A stretch of DNA of 64,000 bases from Maridesulfovibrio sp965230075 (lineage in GTDB: Bacteria; Desulfobacterota; Desulfovibrionia; Desulfovibrionales; Desulfovibrionaceae): NCBI RefSeq assembly GCF_965230075.1, contig NZ_OZ245945.1, forward strand, positions 3,162,001 to 3,226,000. Reading direction: 5' to 3'. This document shows positions 1-8,282 of the stretch, piece by piece. Under the pieces are notes generated by a model, which saw nothing but the letters and a program-made list of their open reading frames with translations, did no database searches and was not told where the DNA came from. How positions within the stretch are numbered: the stretch's first letter is position 1; the number at the start of each line of letters is the position of its first letter. The translations under genes and the position numbers were made by a program.

Positions 1-280
1 CCATACGTTCGCCGCCAAGGGCGTGCAGGCTGAGCATATCGGCTCCGGCACGAGTTGCGGAACGAACCGCACCTTTAACGGTATTGGGAATGTCAAAAAA
101 TTTCAGGTCCACAAAAACATTGAAGCCCATTTCTTTAAAACGGGTAATAATCTCAGGTCCTTCAGCGCAAAAAAGTTCAAGACCGACTTTGACCCAAGGG
201 GCTACGCCGCGTACTTTTTCTGCCATTTCAATGGCACTCCGCGCATCTTTAAAATCAAGGGCGACTACTAATTCAGACAT
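1..280 (-). CDS. pyrF: Orotidine 5'-phosphate decarboxylase, N-terminal part (runs off the window)
   Basis: Decarboxylates OMP to UMP, the last step of pyrimidine synthesis, in the cytosol. About 93 residues are visible from the ATG at 280. The N-terminus contains MSELVVALDF, which fits the first beta strand of the OMPDC barrel, and further on the family signature VDLKFFDIPNTV with its catalytic Asp and Lys. The C-terminal part lies beyond position 1. The gene starts one base after the gmk stop codon (TAA at 282-284), with a GGGAG Shine-Dalgarno inside the end of gmk, so the two are probably translationally coupled. Confidence 0.93.
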   Translation of the reverse strand, partial: MSELVVALDFKDARSAIEMAEKVRGVAPWVKVGLELFCAEGPEIITRFKEMGFNVFVDLKFFDIPNTVKGAVRSATRAGADMLSLHALGGERM

Positions 281-281
281 A

Positions 282-914
282 TTACTCCCAAGTGCTTAAA
301 ATACTTTCAAGAAGTCCCGGATTGCTGCAGGGACGGTTTTTTCCGGCAAGATAGATGGCCTTAAGTTCCGCGTAAGCTTTATCCAGATCGTCGTTGACGA
401 TCCAATACTCAAATTTCGGTGCGGAAGCCATTTCCTTCATAGCATTCATCATGCGGCGGTTGATGACCGGCTCGGTGTCGGTGTTACGTCCTTCAAGACG
501 CTTACGCAATTCACCGTAGGACGGGGGCATCAGGAAAACGAACATTCCATCAGGCATAGATTCCATCAACTGCATGCAGCCCTGAAAATCAATGTCGAAA
601 AGGATATCCATCCCCTTGAAGAGCATCTTCTCAACGGGCTTTTTCGGAGTGCCGTAGAAATTACCATGAACCTCGGCCCATTCTGCGAATTCCCCGGCTT
701 CCAGTTTTTCGTTGAACTCATCAACACTCAGAAAGAAATAATCCTTACCATCCTCTTCACCTTCACGCGGATCACGAGTGGTGCAGGAAATTGAAAAGCC
801 GATCTGCGGAAACTCTTCACGCAGCTTTTTCACCAGCGTACTTTTCCCGGTGCCGGACGGAGCACAGAGGACCAGCACCTGTCCTTTCTTTTCCGGGATA
901 AGTCTATCAGTCAT
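282..914 (-). CDS. gmk: Guanylate kinase
   Basis: Phosphorylates GMP to GDP with ATP. The 210-residue protein has the P-loop APSGTGKST near its N-terminus, followed by SCTTRDPREGEEDGKDY (GMP-binding region) and the lid region with RLEGRNTDTE. The frame is open further upstream, to 1064, but the start at 914 is chosen because an AGGAGG Shine-Dalgarno lies just before it, the length then fits the family, and the longer version would run through the upstream remA-like gene. Its first eight bases overlap the end of that gene. The order yicC, remA-like, gmk is common in bacteria. Confidence 0.95.
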   Translation of the reverse strand: MTDRLIPEKKGQVLVLCAPSGTGKSTLVKKLREEFPQIGFSISCTTRDPREGEEDGKDYFFLSVDEFNEKLEAGEFAEWAEVHGNFYGTPKKPVEKMLFKGMDILFDIDFQGCMQLMESMPDGMFVFLMPPSYGELRKRLEGRNTDTEPVINRRMMNAMKEMASAPKFEYWIVNDDLDKAYAELKAIYLAGKNRPCSNPGLLESILSTWE

Positions 915-1167
915 TTTCAACCTCCTCGGAAGTGTAACGGTGTCCGATGGTTTCCGCCTGAATTGCCGAAAGAATGACATGGTTGGAATCGGTAACAATA
1001 ATGGAACGGGTCTTACGGCCCTGAGTGGCGTCCACCAACCGGCCTTCCTGTCTGGCATCCTCACGCAGTCTGCGCATGGGTGAAGAGGAAGGGTTAACGA
1101 TGGTGATCACACGGCTTGAAACCACAAAGTTACCAAAACCGATATTTAATAAAGTCTGCTTCTGCAT
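907..1167 (-). CDS. remA: RemA-like DUF370 regulatory protein
   Basis: Small 86-residue protein of the DUF370/RemA family. In Bacillus RemA is a DNA-binding activator of extracellular matrix genes; in other phyla the role is less clear. Visible family features are the start MQKQTLLNIGFGNFV, the VNPSSSPMRRL segment and ATQGRKTRSIIVTDSNHVILS. It lies 9 bp after yicC and overlaps gmk by 8 bp, so it is part of one operon. The neighbour arrangement supports the family call, but the function in this organism is inferred only. Confidence 0.88.
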   Translation of the reverse strand: MQKQTLLNIGFGNFVVSSRVITIVNPSSSPMRRLREDARQEGRLVDATQGRKTRSIIVTDSNHVILSAIQAETIGHRYTSEEVEND

Positions 1168-1176
1168 TTTACCGAA

Positions 1177-2058
1177 TTACTCAATATTTTGGACCTGTTC
1201 ACGACATTTTTCAAGTTCGGCCTTGAACTCAACCACAACTCTGCTCACTTCGGAATCCTGACACTTGTTACCACAGGTGTTGATTTCCCTGAAGGTTTCC
1301 TGCAACAGGAAATCAAGGCGTTTACCGGCGTCTTTGTTGCCACGCAGGACTTCAAAAATACGCTCAAGGTGAGCATCAAGTCTGGTGATCTCTTCGGAAA
1401 CATCCAGCTTGTCGGTCAGGATGGATACTTCCTGTACCATGCGGTCTTCAATGTATTCCGCACCGAGAGTTTCCATGTTGCCTTTGACTCTTTCAATCAA
1501 GGCTTCGCGCTTGGTTTCGAGGATTTCAGGAACCTTAACCTTAACCTGCTCGGTGTATTCCTTGAGGAGGGTAAAGCGCTCTTCAAGATCACGGACGAGG
1601 TCTTCGCCTTCGTCTTTTCTGGATTCCTTCCAGTTAGCCAGAGCTTTTTCCAGACCTTCGCTGATGGATTTAGCCATCTGCGGATCAGGTTCGCTGGAAG
1701 CATCGCGCCAGAGGCCGGAAATATTGAACAGACGATTGTAATCCGGGGTAAATCCCACGCCGTCAGCAGCTGCCATATCTTTCAACTGGTCGACCATGGC
1801 TTTGGCCTGCAGCTGGTTCAGGCTAATGCCCAACAGCTCGGTGCTGAAGACTTCAAGGTTCAGGGAAAGGTCCACGCGACCGCGGGAGCCGTATCTACGG
1901 ACAATCTTTTCCCAGCGGGATTCATATCCGCGCAGGGAATTGGGCAGACGCCATTTCAGGTCCAGAAAACGGGAATTCACACTACGGATTTCCCAAACAT
2001 GGCTCCATTTGTCTTCGGTGGTCTCAGCGCGACCAAATCCGGTCATACTTACGGGCAT
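1177..2058 (-). CDS. yicC: YicC family endoribonuclease
   Basis: 293 residues, the usual length for YicC/YloC. It starts with the family hallmark SMTGFGRAE and contains EIRSVNSRFLDLKWRLP. The C-terminal part has RLDFLLQETFREINTCGNKCQDSEVS, which matches the DUF1732 domain. In E. coli YicC acts in RNA decay as an endoribonuclease; that role is carried over by family, not shown here. The start is supported by AGGAG eight bases upstream. It sits 15 bp after mtaB and 9 bp before remA in a closely packed minus-strand operon. Confidence 0.92.
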   Translation of the reverse strand: MPVSMTGFGRAETTEDKWSHVWEIRSVNSRFLDLKWRLPNSLRGYESRWEKIVRRYGSRGRVDLSLNLEVFSTELLGISLNQLQAKAMVDQLKDMAAADGVGFTPDYNRLFNISGLWRDASSEPDPQMAKSISEGLEKALANWKESRKDEGEDLVRDLEERFTLLKEYTEQVKVKVPEILETKREALIERVKGNMETLGAEYIEDRMVQEVSILTDKLDVSEEITRLDAHLERIFEVLRGNKDAGKRLDFLLQETFREINTCGNKCQDSEVSRVVVEFKAELEKCREQVQNIE

Positions 2059-2073
2059 TTATTGCTCCTAAAT

Positions 2074-3363
2074 TTATTTTATTTTTACCAGCAGGCTGTC
2101 GTTGTCAGCACGTACGGGTTTTACTTCTACTAAATCACGGGGCACTTCGTTTTCGAATCCTTCTTCCAGAATACAGGTGGAATAGAATTCACAGATGCCC
2201 TTGTTTTTGTTTTGGAAAAGGACTTTCAGCGAGTCCATTTCTGAAATTTTTTGCAGGAATTCCTGCTTCTTTTCTTCCACCAGTCCACGCAGAATCCGGC
2301 CCCGTTCCTTTTTGGTCGGGCCGTCCATCTGTCCTTTCATGGAAGCTGCCGCGGTGCCCGGACGTATAGAGTACGGAAAAACGTGCGCATAAGATAGGGG
2401 CAGTTTACGGCAAAATTCAAGCGTATTTTGAAACTCTTCCTCGGTTTCACCGGGGAAACCAGTCAAAATATCCGCACCAAGGCCGAAAACGGGCCATATT
2501 TCCTTAAGCTTATCCAGAAAGACTAAAACATCTTCGGGCTTGTAGTGGCCCCGTCCCATACGTTTAAGCACCTGACGGTCACCGCTTTGCAGGGAAAGGT
2601 GCAGTTGCGGACAGATCAACTTGGACTTGGTAAAAATCTCCAGAGCGCGCTCCTTAAGCTGTCCCGGTTCAAGGGAGCTGATGCGCAGCCTTGCGAGTCC
2701 GGCCCACTCTGCTCCGAATTCATCTTCAATACGCTCCATGAGATCCCAAAAATCGATCTTCTCTTCGAACTCACGCCCGTAATGGCTTAAGTTAATACCG
2801 CTGATGATCATCTCCCGGAATCCGGCCTCAAGCAGTCTGGAAATTTCCTTGAGCACATCGTCAGCAGCACGGCTTACACTAGGCCCTCTGGTGATGGGTA
2901 CGATACAGTAGGTACAACGGTGGGAACAGCCGTCCTGAACTTTGACTACCGCCCGAGAGCGTTCGTAGTCGTCGATTTCAAAAGGCTGAAAAATTGTGGA
3001 GCCGTCAGTCGCTTCGGGCTGTTCGTCAAGCTTAAGCAGTTCGAATTTACGTTCCTGAGGGATAACATCGGCAACACCGGGAAGCTCGGACAATTCATTG
3101 GCAAAGACCTGAGCCGCGCATCCGGCGATAATAATCTTCCCTTCAGGGTTGCGACGGTTGATACCACGCACGGTCTGGCGCAAATCGCGAAGAGCCGCCT
3201 GAGTCACAGCACAGGAATTGATGATGATTTCATGGGCCTCGGCATCACTTTCAGCCTGCTCATAGCCCATGCGCAACCAGCGTTCGCGTACTGATTCGCT
3301 TTCATATTGGTTGATCTTACAACCTAAGGTGGTGATCCAAAATTTTTTCATTACCGTATCCAT
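2074..3363 (-). CDS. mtaB: tRNA t6A37 methylthiotransferase MtaB
   Basis: Radical SAM enzyme that converts t6A37 to ms2t6A in tRNAs. The N-terminal UPF0004 domain carries three cysteines expected to hold the auxiliary 4Fe-4S cluster (TLGCKINQYES, INSCAVTQ, IAGCAAQ). The radical SAM motif is CSHRCTYC near residue 145. A C-terminal TRAM-like segment follows (about the last 60 residues). The TLGCKINQYESE beginning distinguishes MtaB from MiaB and RimO. The start at 3363 is preferred over an ATG seven codons upstream because GGAG lies seven bases before it. First gene of the operon leading to yicC. Confidence 0.93.
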   Translation of the reverse strand: MDTVMKKFWITTLGCKINQYESESVRERWLRMGYEQAESDAEAHEIIINSCAVTQAALRDLRQTVRGINRRNPEGKIIIAGCAAQVFANELSELPGVADVIPQERKFELLKLDEQPEATDGSTIFQPFEIDDYERSRAVVKVQDGCSHRCTYCIVPITRGPSVSRAADDVLKEISRLLEAGFREMIISGINLSHYGREFEEKIDFWDLMERIEDEFGAEWAGLARLRISSLEPGQLKERALEIFTKSKLICPQLHLSLQSGDRQVLKRMGRGHYKPEDVLVFLDKLKEIWPVFGLGADILTGFPGETEEEFQNTLEFCRKLPLSYAHVFPYSIRPGTAAASMKGQMDGPTKKERGRILRGLVEEKKQEFLQKISEMDSLKVLFQNKNKGICEFYSTCILEEGFENEVPRDLVEVKPVRADNDSLLVKIK

Positions 3364-3406
3364 GTTATCCGCTCCTTTTATCATGGAGCCTTAAGATATA
3401 AAACTA

Positions 3407-4633
3407 TTACTTTTTATGTTGGGTATTGCGCTTTTTGCGGCCCTTTTTATCTGGAACGGGTGCAGAGAAATCAAGCTTGGGAGCATTGTAATTAAATGTA
3501 TCCAGATAGAAGAGTTCCAATCCGTAACCGAGTCCTTCCTCAATCTCAGCGAGCCGCGCCTTATCTTCATCAGCGACAAAGGTATAGGCTGTGCCCTTGG
3601 CATCAGCCCGCCCGGTCCTGCCGGTGCGGTGGACAAAAATTTCTAAATTGTCCGGCATATCGTAGTTGATGACGTGTGAAATATTTGAGCAGTCAATGCC
3701 CCGTGCAGCGAGGTCAGTAGCCACCAGCACGGTAAAATCACCGAACTTGAAGCCGCTGAGGGTGCGGTTGCGCTTGCTCTGGGAAAGATCGCCATGCAGG
3801 TCCGCAGCAGCCAGACCGCCTTTGACCAAACGCTGGGCAAGCCGTCTGGCCCAACGCTTTGTACGCACAAAAACCAGTACCCGCTCAAATTCAATTTCCT
3901 TGAGCAAGACCTTAAGAAAACTCTGTTTCAAATGCAGAGGGACCGGACAACTAAACTGGCTGACCCCGTCCGCACTGACCGTCACCGCAACCCGTACCAC
4001 TTCAGGATCGTGCAAAATATTTTTAGAAAGCTTGCTGATTTCATCGGGCATGGTGGCGGAGAACATCAGATTCTGACGCCTGGTAGGAAGCTTTGCGAGA
4101 ACCTTTTCCACTTCATCCATGAAGCCCATATCAAGCATACGGTCCGCTTCATCCAGAACGAGGGTATCCACGCGGGAAAGGTCTATTTCCTCACGCTCCA
4201 GCAGATCAAGCAGCCTTCCGGGAGTGGCATTAACCACAGTGACTTTCTTGACTTCCTTGGCCTGCTTGCCGATCCCGGCACCGCCGTAAACAGCTGCACT
4301 GCGGATTCCGGTCTGCCGTCCCAGTTCAATAAAGCTCTCATGGGTTTGCAATGCCAATTCACGGGTGGGAGAAAGAACCAATACCCGCACCGGGCCGCGC
4401 TTTTCCGCTTCCGCATCCAGCAAGCGCTGCAAAACAGGAAGCACAAAGGCGGCAGTCTTGCCAGTCCCGGTCTGAGCAAGGCCCATGACATCACGTCCCT
4501 GAAGCACGGCAGGAATCGCCTTAATCTGCACAGGGGTCGGAACCTCATATCCGGCACTGCGAATGCCCGAAACAAGACGCATGTCAAATTTAAACTGGTC
4601 GAAACTCAAGCAAGACTCCATAGAATAAAACAT
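3407..4633 (-). CDS. DEAD-box ATP-dependent RNA helicase (RhlE-like)
   Basis: 408 residues with the complete DEAD-box set: Q motif (GYEVPTPVQ), Walker A AQTGTGKT, PTRELA, TPGRLLD, DEAD in VLDEADRML, SAT, and the C-terminal ARGID and HRTGRTGR. It ends in a short basic tail (DKKGRKKRNTQHKK) as in RhlE/RhlB types that act in RNA decay or ribosome assembly. The frame stays open 21 codons further upstream, but those codons are translated dispersed repeat, so the start is placed at Met 4633. A second in-frame Met lies at 4621. The only candidate ribosome binding site for 4633 (GAAGG) belongs to the repeat. Confidence 0.92.
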   Translation of the reverse strand: MFYSMESCLSFDQFKFDMRLVSGIRSAGYEVPTPVQIKAIPAVLQGRDVMGLAQTGTGKTAAFVLPVLQRLLDAEAEKRGPVRVLVLSPTRELALQTHESFIELGRQTGIRSAAVYGGAGIGKQAKEVKKVTVVNATPGRLLDLLEREEIDLSRVDTLVLDEADRMLDMGFMDEVEKVLAKLPTRRQNLMFSATMPDEISKLSKNILHDPEVVRVAVTVSADGVSQFSCPVPLHLKQSFLKVLLKEIEFERVLVFVRTKRWARRLAQRLVKGGLAAADLHGDLSQSKRNRTLSGFKFGDFTVLVATDLAARGIDCSNISHVINYDMPDNLEIFVHRTGRTGRADAKGTAYTFVADEDKARLAEIEEGLGYGLELFYLDTFNYNAPKLDFSAPVPDKKGRKKRNTQHKK

Positions 4634-4846
4634 TTTTGCCTTCGGCGACCCCGCCGGGGCCTTAACCCCTTTTCCAAAAGGGTTTAAGAATCCCAAAAAG
4701 TTTTAATAGGGCTTCGCCGCCTTTTGAGTCAAAGGCTGTCTTAATGCGCTATATGCGAAGCTTATTAAAAAGTTTTGAGGGGATGGGGTCTGGGGAAGGT
4801 CAACTTTTCCCAAAAGTTCCCCTTCCCCAGCAGCCGGAAGCATTCA
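4634..4846. repeat. Dispersed mosaic intergenic repeat, longest copy
   Basis: Composite repeat filling the space between the helicase start and the methyltransferase terminator. Modules in order: GCCTTCGGCGACC-type GC-rich hairpin; the stem CCCCTTTTCCAAAAGGGTT; the invariant TTTAAGAATCCCAAAAA; AGTTTTAATAGGGCTTCGCC; an AATGCGCTAT module; and a CTGGGGAAGG...CCTTCCCCAG inverted repeat ending in GCCGGAAGCAT. Related modules recur at 11991-12077, 20034-20095, 32049-32127, 33065-33224 and 33370-33450. It encodes nothing recognisable. It touches the helicase start codon and may provide its weak ribosome binding site. Confidence 0.8.
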
Positions 4847-4850
4847 AAAT

Positions 4851-4880
4851 AAAAAAAGCGCGCCCCTTTCGAGGCGCGCG
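4851..4880 (-). terminator. Rho-independent terminator of the methyltransferase gene
   Basis: Seven-base GC stem (GCGCGCC 4858-4864 pairing with GGCGCGC 4873-4879) followed on the minus strand by a run of seven T. It lies 40 bp downstream of the stop codon of the 4920-5909 gene. Confidence 0.85.
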
Positions 4881-4919
4881 GATCATTATATATTTATGAT
4901 GTCGTGTAAAGCGTTGAAT

Positions 4920-5909
4920 CTACCACCTGCGCGGCAGCCTGCGCTGTGCCCACTCGGACAGATAGGGCAGCAATTCTTCGCCAAGCTGATGCAGGGGCAC
5001 AATATTCCCTTCGATTATGATGCCTTGCGGAAACAGGTTCATATCATGATATTCTTTGGGTCCCTGAAAGGCGGTATTTTTTGCCAGCAGCACGGAAACA
5101 TTCAAATCCTTGCAGAAAGCGATCAGTCCTTCGGGGAAGAAGGCGGCATCCTTAATATTTTTACCGAGCGTGCGGAACAGTGTCTTGCAAATGGAAACAA
5201 AATGTTCGCGACGCAGGGGCTGGTGCATAGCAGCCACGGTCTCGTTGGAGACAAAGGTAACCACCTTATTGGTCAGCGGAGCGTAATTCTTGGCATCACG
5301 TGCATCGCCGAGGATAATTTCGGCAATGCCCAGTTCCTTAAAAATCTTGTAGCTCTGCAAACCCACCATCTTATCATATTCAATGCCATAAAGGATGATG
5401 TTCTTGAAACCGTTGCGGCGGGCATGGATATGCTGAGCCAGAAGCAGGATTCCGGTTCCGGTTCCAATGTCCAAGCCGACGTATTCATCCTGTTCAAGGA
5501 GCTTGGGAGAAATATTCTGGGTGACGATAGAACGGATGATATGGCTGGTTTTGGTGATGTCCGCAAGCATACGCAAGGAGAAAGACCACTGACGCAGATA
5601 ATTCATCAGCTCAATATCATCATCGGGTTCATTAAGGCTACGATGGCGACTGAACATTTCACACAGCTTGCTCACTTCCTCAAGGGATACGGGCTGATCA
5701 AAACCGCCCTTATGCACGTAGCAATAAAAAAATTTGAGAACCATTCCCATGATCATGGAATCGGAAATCCTGACCGAGGGATCGCTCATGCGGTCTACAT
5801 CCTCCAGCAAAGGACTGTCAGAATATAGTGACGGATCAATGACCATCTCTTCCGGGCCCATGAACGCATGGTGAATCTTACCCATCTCAACTGTGCTTTG
5901 TTCCTGCAT
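4920..5909 (-). CDS. SAM-dependent methyltransferase, specificity unknown
   Basis: 329 residues. The class I methyltransferase motif I is clear (VGLDIGTGTGILLLAQ, about residue 145), followed by an acidic residue at the end of the next strand (YGIEYDK) and ILGDARDAKNY as motif II/III. The N-terminal 120 residues are helical and not recognised; the C-terminus ends in a basic WAQRRLPRRW. The start at 5909 is chosen over an ATG eight codons upstream because AAGGAG lies eight bases before it. No neighbour suggests a substrate. It is monocistronic, with its own terminator at 4851-4880. Protein, RNA and small-molecule methylation are all possible. Confidence 0.75.
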   Translation of the reverse strand: MQEQSTVEMGKIHHAFMGPEEMVIDPSLYSDSPLLEDVDRMSDPSVRISDSMIMGMVLKFFYCYVHKGGFDQPVSLEEVSKLCEMFSRHRSLNEPDDDIELMNYLRQWSFSLRMLADITKTSHIIRSIVTQNISPKLLEQDEYVGLDIGTGTGILLLAQHIHARRNGFKNIILYGIEYDKMVGLQSYKIFKELGIAEIILGDARDAKNYAPLTNKVVTFVSNETVAAMHQPLRREHFVSICKTLFRTLGKNIKDAAFFPEGLIAFCKDLNVSVLLAKNTAFQGPKEYHDMNLFPQGIIIEGNIVPLHQLGEELLPYLSEWAQRRLPRRW

Positions 5910-6090
5910 TTCAACACTCCTTGCGAACATCATATATTAAAAACATGGAGGCATGCTTTACCTACTGCACGGTGAAATGCACAGACCGTTCCCATTTGTT
6001 AAGAAGGACAGCCATTACGTATAAAAAAAGTCTAGACAAATTAACAACACACTGATTTAAAACACAAATTTTATTTCAAAAAACATTAAG

Positions 6091-6122
6091 AAAGGCCGCC
6101 TCCAAAATTGAAAACGGCCCTT
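6091..6122 (-). terminator. Probable terminator downstream of the RNase H-fold gene
   Basis: Eight-base stem (AAGGGCCG with CGGCCTTT on the minus strand, one G-T pair) followed by CTTAATGTTTTTT. The T run is interrupted, so the strength is uncertain. It is 60 bp after the stop codon at 6181. Confidence 0.5.
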
Positions 6123-6180
6123 GCAGGCAAAAAATTCCATTTCATGCGGGCGGCAAAAATGACACCAGCTTTTTTATAAA

Positions 6181-7038
6181 TCAGAACCTTCGAAATGATC
6201 CTTCACCGGAATATTTAGCCCTGATTCCGTCTACAACTTCACGGTGAGCCTTAAAAGGGTTCAAGGGTTCGATCTTTTCGGCAATGGGTTCAAGTCCGTG
6301 CTGGGCAAATCTTTCAATGTGCAGATTGTAGCCCTTGATCATCAGGTTTTCCAGATTCACACTATCCAGCACGTTGTAAGCCAGCAGAGTTTCAAGGGCG
6401 CGTTCATCACCGTTCATCTCATATTCGTTCCAAAGCAGAACAGCGAAATAACCATCCAGCCCTTCAGCGTCACCGCGATCCATCCCGAAGTAACGCTCAA
6501 TACCTTTCAGGCCTCCGGTAATTCCCAGAGAACGGAAAACAAAACGAAGGTCAATATGAGCAGCATCAACCTTGATACCGAAATATTTTTCAATAAACGG
6601 CACATCAAAACATTTACCGTTAAAACTTACGATCAAAGGATAGCGGGCAATCTCTTCCTCGAAATCGTACAGGTTTTTACCCTGAACATAGGTCTTGATC
6701 TCTTTACCGTTCCAAAGCGCGATGGTGGTAATATCGCAACTATGGGCATCAGTCCCGGTGGTCTCAATATCAATATAAGCCACATTATCACGGAAGTGGG
6801 AATACATCCGCCACTGGTCGGAAGCGGGAAGGCGATCAGCGAACCAGTTAGCATCATATTCTTCAAGCTTCTGCTTTGATTCTCCGCACCCTTTTTCCAA
6901 TTCATTCATTTTTGCATCGGAAAGGGGCGTGGCAACTCCATCAAGGATGTCGTTCCAGCTGTTCGCGCCAGCCTGCCAGATTTTGGCTTCAGTAGTGCTT
7001 CCAATTCCCTTGAGATGACAAAAAGTTCTTTCGAGCAT
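6181..7038 (-). CDS. YprB-like RNase H-fold (DEDD) nuclease domain protein
   Basis: 285 residues. A helical N-terminus with an HhH-like MLERTFCHLKGIGSTTEAKIW segment is followed from about residue 90 by a DnaQ-like fold: VAYIDIETTGTD (first acidic pair), then LIVSFNGKCFDVPFI (second conserved Asp), HIDLRFVFRSLG, and YNVLDSVNLENL (third Asp). This pattern matches the RNase_H_2/YprB family seen in Bacillus YprB and many delta-proteobacteria. Substrate and role are not established. The start is the ATG at 7038; the coding strand before it lacks a strong Shine-Dalgarno. Monocistronic by spacing (over 200 bp on both sides). Confidence 0.8.
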   Translation of the reverse strand: MLERTFCHLKGIGSTTEAKIWQAGANSWNDILDGVATPLSDAKMNELEKGCGESKQKLEEYDANWFADRLPASDQWRMYSHFRDNVAYIDIETTGTDAHSCDITTIALWNGKEIKTYVQGKNLYDFEEEIARYPLIVSFNGKCFDVPFIEKYFGIKVDAAHIDLRFVFRSLGITGGLKGIERYFGMDRGDAEGLDGYFAVLLWNEYEMNGDERALETLLAYNVLDSVNLENLMIKGYNLHIERFAQHGLEPIAEKIEPLNPFKAHREVVDGIRAKYSGEGSFRRF

Positions 7039-7185
7039 TTAAAAACAGCCCTGTTTTTCAAATAGTTAATCAATACGGACAAAGTGTCCTCTTATACGTA
7101 TTTCCGGTAAAAAACCGAAATAATAACCCTACGTCAGGGAGAGGATTAGCCGTAATATTCCTCTTAGTCCAGCAATTACGTAACA

Positions 7186-7219
7186 TTGACATTATTCTGC
7201 CACTGATCATACATATATA
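7186..7219 (+). promoter_or_regulatory. Possible promoter of the membrane PilZ gene
   Basis: A perfect TTGACA lies at 7186-7191, with AT-rich TACATATATA 18 to 22 bases downstream as a poor -10. The resulting leader would be about 30 bases. Offered only as a candidate; the -10 match is weak. Confidence 0.3.
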
Positions 7220-7255
7220 GATGGTAAAAATATTTTCACCATAATATTAGTCGCT

Positions 7256-8212
7256 ATGGAAATTTTGACAATGGAAAAAATTAATTTTCAATACATCATC
7301 GATCTGATTCAGGCGGAAGTAGTTCGGCCTGTTGAAAAATTTCTCACCACCCTGCCGCAGGAAACCCTGTACCTTGTTCTTTCGGCAGCGGGTCTGCTGG
7401 CCCTGCTGGCAGCAATCTTCGCTTTCATGCTGCTGCGTCCCAAGCCGAAAAAGAGACATAAACCGCAAGGTCCAAGGGATTTTGTCCAGTTCTTCCAAAA
7501 CAGCGGTACCATCATGGATATTGCCGCTGCCGGAGAACACGAAAACGTACTCGGCCGAGGAGTACTCACTGCGGTTAAACCTGACCATATGAGGGTCGAA
7601 ATTATCGAGGAAAACGGAATTGCCCGCCTCAGTCCCACAGCAGAGTTAATCCTCATGTTTCCCCCTGAACAAAGTGCGGCCGGAAAAGTAAACTCCTTCA
7701 GATCGACTATAAATACCATTGAATGCGAAACCGGTGACTGCGGCAGGATGACCCTAACCCCGCCTGTCAAATTTTCACTGGTCAAAAGACGCCGCCACAA
7801 ACGTAAACGCGTCATTGACCAGCAGTTCATCCGGGTCAAGCTCTGGCTGGGCAAGCCTGACAGCGACGACACTACATTCACTGACCGGATTCCCGATCTT
7901 GCAGTCAATTCATACGACCCACGCTCCAGCGGCCATGAGGACAATCAGGTTATCAACATCTCCAACGGAGGTATCGGGGTCGGCGCATCCCCAGTGCTGG
8001 TGGAGTCAAAATTTAATATTGATGATGATGTACTTATCAGTATCTTCATGTTCAATTTCCGGCAAAAGGTTTTCAAGCCATACTGGTATGCGGGCAAAAT
8101 ACGCTCCATGGAAAACATGAATGGACAAACCTGCCGGATGGGCGTGGAGTTCACCCGCAGCGGAAAGATGCGCGATGAGAATGAGCAGAATATTGACTGG
8201 GCAAAAATTTAA
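7256..8212 (+). CDS. Membrane-anchored PilZ-domain protein
   Basis: 318 residues with one membrane segment (LYLVLSAAGLLALLAAIFAFM, about residues 38-58) and then a basic stretch, so the bulk is probably cytosolic. A flagellar-brake-like N-terminal region precedes a PilZ c-di-GMP site: RRRHKRKR near residue 180 as the RxxxR loop, and NISNGGIGVG near residue 240 as the (D/N)xSxxG motif. It probably senses c-di-GMP at the membrane. A second ATG at 7271 has a slightly better upstream GGAAA and may be the true start. Convergent with the MarR-GNAT gene, with a terminator between them. Confidence 0.72.
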   Translation: MEILTMEKINFQYIIDLIQAEVVRPVEKFLTTLPQETLYLVLSAAGLLALLAAIFAFMLLRPKPKKRHKPQGPRDFVQFFQNSGTIMDIAAAGEHENVLGRGVLTAVKPDHMRVEIIEENGIARLSPTAELILMFPPEQSAAGKVNSFRSTINTIECETGDCGRMTLTPPVKFSLVKRRRHKRKRVIDQQFIRVKLWLGKPDSDDTTFTDRIPDLAVNSYDPRSSGHEDNQVINISNGGIGVGASPVLVESKFNIDDDVLISIFMFNFRQKVFKPYWYAGKIRSMENMNGQTCRMGVEFTRSGKMRDENEQNIDWAKI

Positions 8213-8241
8213 CTACCAATAAAAATATGGACTTTAAAAAA

Positions 8242-8275
8242 GGTGCTTGGTTTGTTAGCCGAGCACCCTATTTTA
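8242..8275. terminator. Terminator between convergent genes
   Basis: Nine-base stem GGTGCTTGG/CCGAGCACC (8242-8250 and 8259-8267) followed by CTATTTTAT on the plus strand and preceded by an A run, so it can serve both the PilZ gene and the MarR-GNAT gene. Confidence 0.75.
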
Positions 8276-8282
8276 TACTTCG

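Noticed and set aside
1189..2133. 314-codon plus-strand frame opposite yicC
   Set aside because: Shadow of a clear YicC protein; no family features and no ribosome binding site.
4634..4696. N-terminal extension of the helicase by 21 residues
   Set aside because: The added residues are a translation of the dispersed repeat; the family's normal N-terminus begins after them.
4896..5828. 310-codon plus-strand frame opposite the methyltransferase gene
   Set aside because: The minus-strand gene has a methyltransferase motif, Shine-Dalgarno and terminator; the antisense frame has none of these.
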